DNA from: Candidatus Rifleibacteriota bacterium | GTDB taxonomy: Bacteria > UBP17 > UBA6191 > JACPRK01 | Reading direction: 5' to 3' | Length of the DNA: 6,323 bases | Assembly: GCA_016213865.1 (NCBI GenBank) | Contig: JACQZL010000422.1 | Location: 1-6,323 of the forward strand | Shown: piece after piece, positions 5,063 to 6,323 of the stretch | How positions within the stretch are numbered: the stretch's first letter is position 1 | Layout of the letters: each line of letters starts with the position of its first letter | Notes under the pieces: generated by a model | What the model was told of the DNA's origin: nothing | The model's input: only the letters and a program-made list of their open reading frames with translations | Database searches by the model: none | Position numbers and translations under genes: made by a program

Positions 5063-6312
5063 CACATACCCTCCTCGAGATAGGCCCTCTCGCCGTGCAG
5101 TCCTTCGTCGAGACCGATCTCCTCGGTGCTCTCGTCGACGCGGACGGTCGTGATCTTGTTGATCGCCCAGAGCATCCCCAGCGTGAAGACGAAAGCCCAG
5201 GCCGAGGACACCAGCACGGCAGCGCACTCGACCAGGAAGAAATGCACGTTGCCCTGGAGCAGCCCGTCGACGCCGCCCATCGAGGCCGGGTTGAAAGCTG
5301 TCGACGCGAAGATGCCGCAGAGAATGATGCCGAGAAAGCCGCCCACGCCGTGGACGCCCCACACGTCGAGCGCGTCGTCCCAGCCGAGCTTGTTCTTGAG
5401 CGCGACCGCGTAGAAGCAGACAATGCCGGCGATGAGGCCGATGATGCAGGCTGTCGTGGGGGAGACGTAACCCGCGGCCGGCGTGATCGTGGCGAGACCC
5501 GCGACAGCCCCGGTGAGTAGCCCCAGGAACTTGGGCTGCTTCGACGTTATCCAGTCCATCGCGAGCCAGGCCACGGCGGCGAAGGAAGCCGAGATGTCCG
5601 TGTTGAGAAAGGCCACGGCCGTCACGGAGTCGACCCGGAACTCGCTCCCGGCGTTGAACCCGTACCAGCCGAACCAGAGCAACCCGGTGCCAAGGGCCAC
5701 GAGCGGGATGCTGTGAGGGCCTCGGTCGGCGATCTTGCGCTTGCCCACGTAGAGGATCGAAGCCAGGGCCGCGATGCCCGCGATGTTGTGGACGACGATG
5801 CCTCCGGCGAAGTCCTTGACGCCCCAGGCTGCCATGATGCCGCCGCCCCAGACCATGTGGACGAACGGGAAGTAGACGAACAGCAGCCAGCCCGTCAGGA
5901 ACCACATGTACGCCTTGAAGGTGACCCGGTTCGTGAAGGCGCCCGTGATCAGCGCGGGCGTGATGATCGCGAACATCATCTGGTAGGCGCAGAAGACGAT
6001 CATCGGGATCGTGTCGTTGGGCGAGGGCATATCGAGTGTGATCCCTCTCAGGCCGACCCAGTTGAAGTTCCCGACGATCCCGAAGAAGTCGGTGCCCGAC
6101 TTGAGGTCACCCGAGAAACAGAGAGAGAATCCGACGGCCCACCACAGGACGGTGGTCCATCCCATCGAGACGAAGCTCTGGATCATGATCGCCAGGACGT
6201 TCTTTCGTCCGACGAGGCCTCCGTAGAAGAAGGCCAGGCCGGGTGTCATCAGCATCACCAGGCTGCTGCAGAGCAGCATGAACCCGGTGTTTCCGGTGTC
6301 CAGATGGAGCAT
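5062..6312 (-). CDS. amt: Ammonium channel/transporter, Amt/MEP/Rh family
   Basis: A 416-residue inner-membrane protein, near the usual bacterial length, with about 11 hydrophobic helices. It lacks the cleavable signal peptide of E. coli AmtB and begins directly before helix 1 (FMLLCSSLVMLMTPGLAFFYGGL). Family landmarks are intact: Trp155 (MVWGGG), Asp167 and His175 (DFAGGIVVHNIAG), Phe219 and Ser223 (GFNAGS), and the second pore histidine His321 (DVWGVHGVGG). His175 and His321 match the twin-histidine pore pair, and Phe115 is the probable pore-gate Phe. The cytoplasmic tail carries GLDEGLHGERAY, close to the family's GLD-EHGE-AY motif, where PII/GlnK-linked control normally acts. No PII gene is in view; it could lie upstream, outside the window. 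GAGAGGG (6323-6317) lies 4 bases before ATG 6312-6310. The stop TGA shares one base with the porin start, so the two are translationally coupled. Confidence 0.95.
   Translation of the reverse strand: MLHLDTGNTGFMLLCSSLVMLMTPGLAFFYGGLVGRKNVLAIMIQSFVSMGWTTVLWWAVGFSLCFSGDLKSGTDFFGIVGNFNWVGLRGITLDMPSPNDTIPMIVFCAYQMMFAIITPALITGAFTNRVTFKAYMWFLTGWLLFVYFPFVHMVWGGGIMAAWGVKDFAGGIVVHNIAGIAALASILYVGKRKIADRGPHSIPLVALGTGLLWFGWYGFNAGSEFRVDSVTAVAFLNTDISASFAAVAWLAMDWITSKQPKFLGLLTGAVAGLATITPAAGYVSPTTACIIGLIAGIVCFYAVALKNKLGWDDALDVWGVHGVGGFLGIILCGIFASTAFNPASMGGVDGLLQGNVHFFLVECAAVLVSSAWAFVFTLGMLWAINKITTVRVDESTEEIGLDEGLHGERAYLEEGM
5069..5076 (-). promoter_or_regulatory. Ribosome binding site of the porin gene
   Basis: The minus strand reads GAGGAGGG, 6 bases before the porin ATG. 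It is embedded in the codons for the last residues of Amt (LEEGM). Together with the TGATG overlap this supports termination-reinitiation coupling and decides the porin start codon. Confidence 0.8.
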
Positions 6313-6323
6313 GGAACCCTCTC

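Noticed and set aside
5063..5905. N-terminal extension of the porin frame upstream into the Amt gene
   Set aside because: The frame is open by GC bias only. It is antisense-like Arg/His/Gly-rich sequence overlapping a well conserved Amt gene, and the porin has its own signal peptide, start and ribosome binding site at 5062.

Overview
The window reads as a high-GC Gram-negative chromosome segment. The evidence is an outer-membrane porin with a signal peptide and an aromatic C-terminal residue, strongly GC-biased third codon positions in the genes, and a C-terminal Cys/hydrophobic/Arg sorting tail of the kind seen in Myxococcota and other environmental Gram-negatives. Acidobacteriota-like or deltaproteobacterial-type lineages fit, but no marker gene here fixes the taxon.

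Layout. (1) 3-413 (+): the 3' end of a surface-protein gene, with a 90-residue Pro/Thr stalk, then Cys-Gly-Cys, a short hydrophobic helix and a basic tail. (2) 414-1434: about 1 kb without a convincing protein gene. It holds a near-consensus extended -10 sigma-70 promoter (571-599) overlapping a large inverted repeat (575-613). About 600 bases of less GC-rich sequence follow, with dense local hairpins, including GNRA and UUCG tetraloops and a three-way junction, and a 10-bp hairpin at 1170-1203 that could end the transcript. I read this as a candidate long structured RNA of no class I recognise. (3) 1435-3839 (+): a two-gene two-component operon with an ATGA overlap. It encodes a soluble histidine kinase and an NtrC-architecture response regulator whose AAA domain has lost the GAFTGA loop and has altered Walker motifs. 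(4) 3845-3896: a 15-bp stem hairpin between convergent genes. (5) 3908-6312 (-): an Amt-family ammonium channel gene followed, with a 1-base overlap, by a BBP2-type porin gene.

How it may work together. Amt and the porin look like a co-translated nitrogen-uptake pair: the porin could pass small solutes through the outer membrane and Amt would move ammonium across the inner membrane. The two-component system lies convergently beside them, and its NtrB/NtrC-like layout suggests a possible link to nitrogen control, but nothing in the sequence proves it. The regulator probably acts without the usual sigma-54 remodelling step. The structured-RNA candidate lies upstream of the kinase, so it may be an independent RNA or a very long leader of the kinase-regulator operon.
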